10,332 nucleotides of DNA from positions 1-10,332 of the forward strand of contig CAIWIS010000062.1 of the NCBI GenBank assembly GCA_903912795.1, read 5' to 3'. Position 1 is the first letter of the stretch; each line of letters begins with the position of its first letter. This document shows, piece after piece, positions 8,001 through 10,332 of this stretch. The notes below the pieces were generated by a model. It ran no database searches and was not told the DNA's origin. It worked only from the letters and a program-made list of their open reading frames with translations. The position numbers and the translations under genes are program-made. Origin of the DNA: an uncultured Bacteroidales bacterium. Lineage in GTDB: Bacteria; Bacteroidota; Bacteroidia; Bacteroidales; Paludibacteraceae.

Positions 8001-8057
8001 ACCTTATGAACCTTTAACTTTATGAACCATTAACTATATAAACCTTATAACTTTATG
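8001..8057. repeat. Imperfect 16-17-bp direct repeats in the spacer between the radical enzyme and activase genes
   Basis: Three degenerate head-to-tail units are visible on the plus strand: AACCTTTAACTTTATG (8009-8024), AACCATTAACTATATA (8025-8040) and AACCTTATAACTTTATG (8041-8057), preceded by a partial ACCTTATG (8001-8008). Together with the 7-bp array they fill nearly the whole 113-bp spacer. There is no dyad symmetry like a terminator and no spacer pattern like CRISPR. Function is unknown; degenerate repeats of this sort occur in AT-rich intergenic DNA of Bacteroidota. Confidence 0.7.
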
Positions 8058-8070
8058 ACTTTACAAACTC

Positions 8071-10332
8071 TTAATAGGTAACTCTACTAAGTATTTCCAA
8101 CTGCACATCACGTGGAAGGTCGATATAACGTGAACTAAAACCACCAATGCGCACAAATAAATCCTGATGTTTTTCGGGTTCAACCAGTGCATTTTCCAAA
8201 TCACCGCGGTTAATAACCGTAATCATGGCTTGTGGGCCACCTTTTTTGAAATAAGTGTCGAGCAGAAATTCAAATTTAGGACGATTGGCTGCGAAAAAAT
8301 CACGTCCGAAACGCATGTTTTGAACAGTTCCTGCATGGTTATTCTGACTTGGTTTTACGAGTGAGTTTATCAAGGCAGTAACACCATTCTTATCATTTCC
8401 TCCCGCTGGTGTGTTAGCATTTGCCATTTCACGACCGGCTTTACGTCCATCGGCCGAAGCACCAACCCAACGACCCAAAATTGTATTTTGTTTGTTGTTA
8501 ATCAACACATTCAGGTACCAATCCAAATTAGTTCGGTCGCGTTGATCGCGCATGGTGTTGCACATAAAATCGTGCAGTTCACACATAATATCATCTGCAT
8601 AATTATCGTCGTTACCATATTTTGGGGAGTCTTTGAGCATTTTGTGTTCCTTTTCGTAACCCATAAAATTGGCATCAAGTACTTCAATTAATTTTTCGGC
8701 CGAAATCAATTTTTCGTCGAACACCATTTTTTTGATAGCCGTTAAACTATCGGCAGTATTTACACTTCCGAACGACTCCAACGAACCACCCAAATAACGT
8801 ATACCACCATCAAAAATGGCTTTTCCACGGGCAATACAATCGTCGTACAACATGCTCAAATACAGATATGGAGCTTGTTTTGCCGATTCTACATATTCCA
8901 ATTCTTCGTGATCGGCAAGTATTTCGATAAAAAATGCCAATTGTTTTTTAAACGCATCGAAAAATTCGTCCCAGGATTTAAAATCTTTCAATTCACCAGT
9001 TTTCAAGCCCAATTGTTTTCCGGTAATAGGACAAACACCATTACGCATGGTTACTTCCAATGCTTTCAACACATTAAGTGAGCCACTTGGCGTACCAAAT
9101 CCCATGTGATCGATGGTAATTTCGCCACAACCCAGCGGCATATATTGCTCGGCATCTTGCAATGGTACATCGTGAGCAGCAGCCACTCCGGGCACTAATA
9201 CGTCATCGTTGTACAGCAAGGGGAATGTATGGCCATCGCCAATCAATGTAATGGATTTTTCCATCAATTCGGGATTCTGTCCTTCGTAAAAACGTAGTGT
9301 GGTTTGAGGAAGAATGGCACGTCCGTAGGTACGCATGGTTTCAAGTACCAAGAGTGCAAAGCGGTCGGCATTGACTTCGTTACGTCTGCCACGACCACCA
9401 ATAATCACACGACCATCCACGTCGCGAAACAAATCGTTAATCAATTTCCAATATGAATGCATCAATGATAAGGCTTCTTCTTCGGTAATTATGCCATTAT
9501 CAATATCATTTACATAAAAATCGCCCAAGTAAATATCAACTCGACCTAACTCCAACGAGCCACAAATCAAGGTGTAAAGCCATGACAATTGTAATGCTTC
9601 GTAAAAGGATTCAGGCTTGTATAATGCATTGTTTTTTAAAACTCTGGACAGTTGAAGCAATTCCGATTTGCGTTTCGGATTGTCAGTTTGACTAGCTTTT
9701 TCGATGGCTTGTTTTTCGTAATGATGACAAGAGTCAATAAACACATCCAAGGCCATCAGCATACCTTCGAACAATTTATAATCGCCTCCAGCATTTTGCA
9801 CCTCACCCATGCGGTCGAAGATTTCCATTTTTAAACCCGGAATTCCAAGGCGCAATAATTTTTCGTAATCCACAAAAACTCCAGCCATTCGGTAAATAGG
9901 ATTGGCAATAAGCGGTTTGAAGTTGTAGGGCAGCGAAACTATTTCATCGCGAAAAAGCGTGGGAATCATTTTGTCGGTAAATGCAGCTTCGCATTTTGCT
10001 TTCGAAGTCTCAGTTTTCCAAAAATGAAGCATTTCGTGTACGCCATCGCGCTGTTCCATAGGAATATTGCCACGCTCCAAGGCCTCGATAATTTTTTGCT
10101 CATGACAAAAATAACCATACGCTGCACCTCCGGGCGCATTGTGCGGACTAAAACCTACCCAACCCCAAAACGTGCGTCCTGCTAAACGGTCGGTATCCTG
10201 AATTTCAGAAAGCACAGCTGGAAACTGAGTTGCATGACATTTTGCTTCGCGAATGGCGATGTGTGCATGTTTGTTTTTTCTATAAACTTCGGTGAAGTTC
10301 AGCTCCATCGAATAATCATCAATTTTTTGCAT
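8071..10332 (-). CDS. Glycyl radical enzyme, pyruvate formate-lyase superfamily (uncharacterised dehydratase/lyase type)
   Basis: Oxygen-sensitive cytoplasmic radical enzyme of 753 residues, within the usual superfamily range of roughly 750-850. The thiyl cysteine is Cys402 in MPLGCGEI, with Glu404 two residues on as the likely acid/base. The C-terminal glycyl radical loop is FVRIGGFSSRY (725-735), with Gly731 as the radical position by alignment with RVSGY of PFL. True PFL has a Cys-Cys pair at the active site, so this is not a pyruvate formate-lyase. The Cys-x-Glu arrangement is that of the eliminases (glycerol/propanediol dehydratase, choline TMA-lyase, hydroxyproline dehydratase), which read GCVEP; here Val and Pro are replaced by Gly and Ile. 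The N-terminal region has an aromatic/Gly-rich stretch at 54-75. The dedicated activase follows downstream. The first ATG is exactly at the window edge, and Met9 is an alternative start, so a start further upstream cannot be excluded. The substrate is unknown; the context suggests a sugar-derived one (inference). Confidence 0.93.
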   Translation of the reverse strand: MQKIDDYSMELNFTEVYRKNKHAHIAIREAKCHATQFPAVLSEIQDTDRLAGRTFWGWVGFSPHNAPGGAAYGYFCHEQKIIEALERGNIPMEQRDGVHEMLHFWKTETSKAKCEAAFTDKMIPTLFRDEIVSLPYNFKPLIANPIYRMAGVFVDYEKLLRLGIPGLKMEIFDRMGEVQNAGGDYKLFEGMLMALDVFIDSCHHYEKQAIEKASQTDNPKRKSELLQLSRVLKNNALYKPESFYEALQLSWLYTLICGSLELGRVDIYLGDFYVNDIDNGIITEEEALSLMHSYWKLINDLFRDVDGRVIIGGRGRRNEVNADRFALLVLETMRTYGRAILPQTTLRFYEGQNPELMEKSITLIGDGHTFPLLYNDDVLVPGVAAAHDVPLQDAEQYMPLGCGEITIDHMGFGTPSGSLNVLKALEVTMRNGVCPITGKQLGLKTGELKDFKSWDEFFDAFKKQLAFFIEILADHEELEYVESAKQAPYLYLSMLYDDCIARGKAIFDGGIRYLGGSLESFGSVNTADSLTAIKKMVFDEKLISAEKLIEVLDANFMGYEKEHKMLKDSPKYGNDDNYADDIMCELHDFMCNTMRDQRDRTNLDWYLNVLINNKQNTILGRWVGASADGRKAGREMANANTPAGGNDKNGVTALINSLVKPSQNNHAGTVQNMRFGRDFFAANRPKFEFLLDTYFKKGGPQAMITVINRGDLENALVEPEKHQDLFVRIGGFSSRYIDLPRDVQLEILSRVTY

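Noticed and set aside
7964..8057. Short repeats resembling a CRISPR array
   Set aside because: The units are 7 bp and 16-17 bp, directly adjacent and degenerate, with no unique spacers and no cas genes nearby.
8071..10332. Annotating the radical enzyme as pyruvate formate-lyase (pflB)
   Set aside because: It lacks the Cys-Cys active-site pair and has Cys-Gly-Glu instead; the activase also carries the ferredoxin insert absent from PflA.

Overview
The window is AT-rich and fully gene-dense. It carries six protein genes, all on the minus strand, so transcription runs from high to low coordinates. It most likely comes from a member of the Bacteroidota. Two large secreted proteins end in type IX secretion (T9SS) sorting domains with the YPNP signature. 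One of them has a Cys-rich linker of a kind familiar from this phylum. Upstream regions show the TAnnTTTG type of -7 promoter element and lack clear Shine-Dalgarno sequences. A glycyl radical enzyme, which is destroyed by oxygen, points to an anaerobic or facultative lifestyle, for example a Bacteroidales/Marinilabiliales-type polysaccharide degrader (inference).

Right part (10332 to 6309): a cytoplasmic radical-enzyme module. It holds a glycyl radical enzyme of the pyruvate formate-lyase superfamily (753 aa; Cys402/Glu404, glycyl radical Gly731). A 113-bp spacer full of short direct repeats follows, then the radical-SAM activating enzyme with two extra [4Fe-4S] ferredoxin clusters. A xylose-isomerase-like TIM-barrel sugar isomerase/epimerase starts 2 nt after the activase stop. 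The radical enzyme is not a true pyruvate formate-lyase, because it has Gly-Cys-Gly-Glu where PFL has Cys-Cys. It belongs to the dehydratase/lyase side of the superfamily, and its substrate cannot be read from the sequence.

Middle (6120-6308): a 189-bp AT-rich gap. It contains a perfect 10-bp AT-only hairpin with a U-tract, probably terminating the radical module. After it come an AT-rich palindrome and a TATTTTTG -7 element that probably start the next unit.

Left part (6119 to 175): three exported proteins, closely spaced (30 and 16 bp). They are a GH43 glycosidase with a signal peptide and no sorting domain (periplasmic), a calcineurin-like metallophosphoesterase with Big_2, CBM6-like and T9SS sorting domains, and a DUF5010-type putative glycosidase with CBM-like, Big_2, beta-sandwich and T9SS sorting domains. 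A weak hairpin lies in the last 174 bp.

Working model (inference): the two T9SS cargo proteins act at the cell surface on a substituted glycan, the GH43 enzyme trims fragments in the periplasm, and the isomerase plus the radical enzyme process an unusual sugar or sugar-derived molecule in the cytoplasm. The pairing of an uncharacterised glycyl radical enzyme with a sugar isomerase, next to a glycan-degrading operon that includes a carbohydrate-targeted phosphoesterase, is the most promising candidate for an undescribed pathway here. No SusC/SusD pair, regulator or transporter is in the window.
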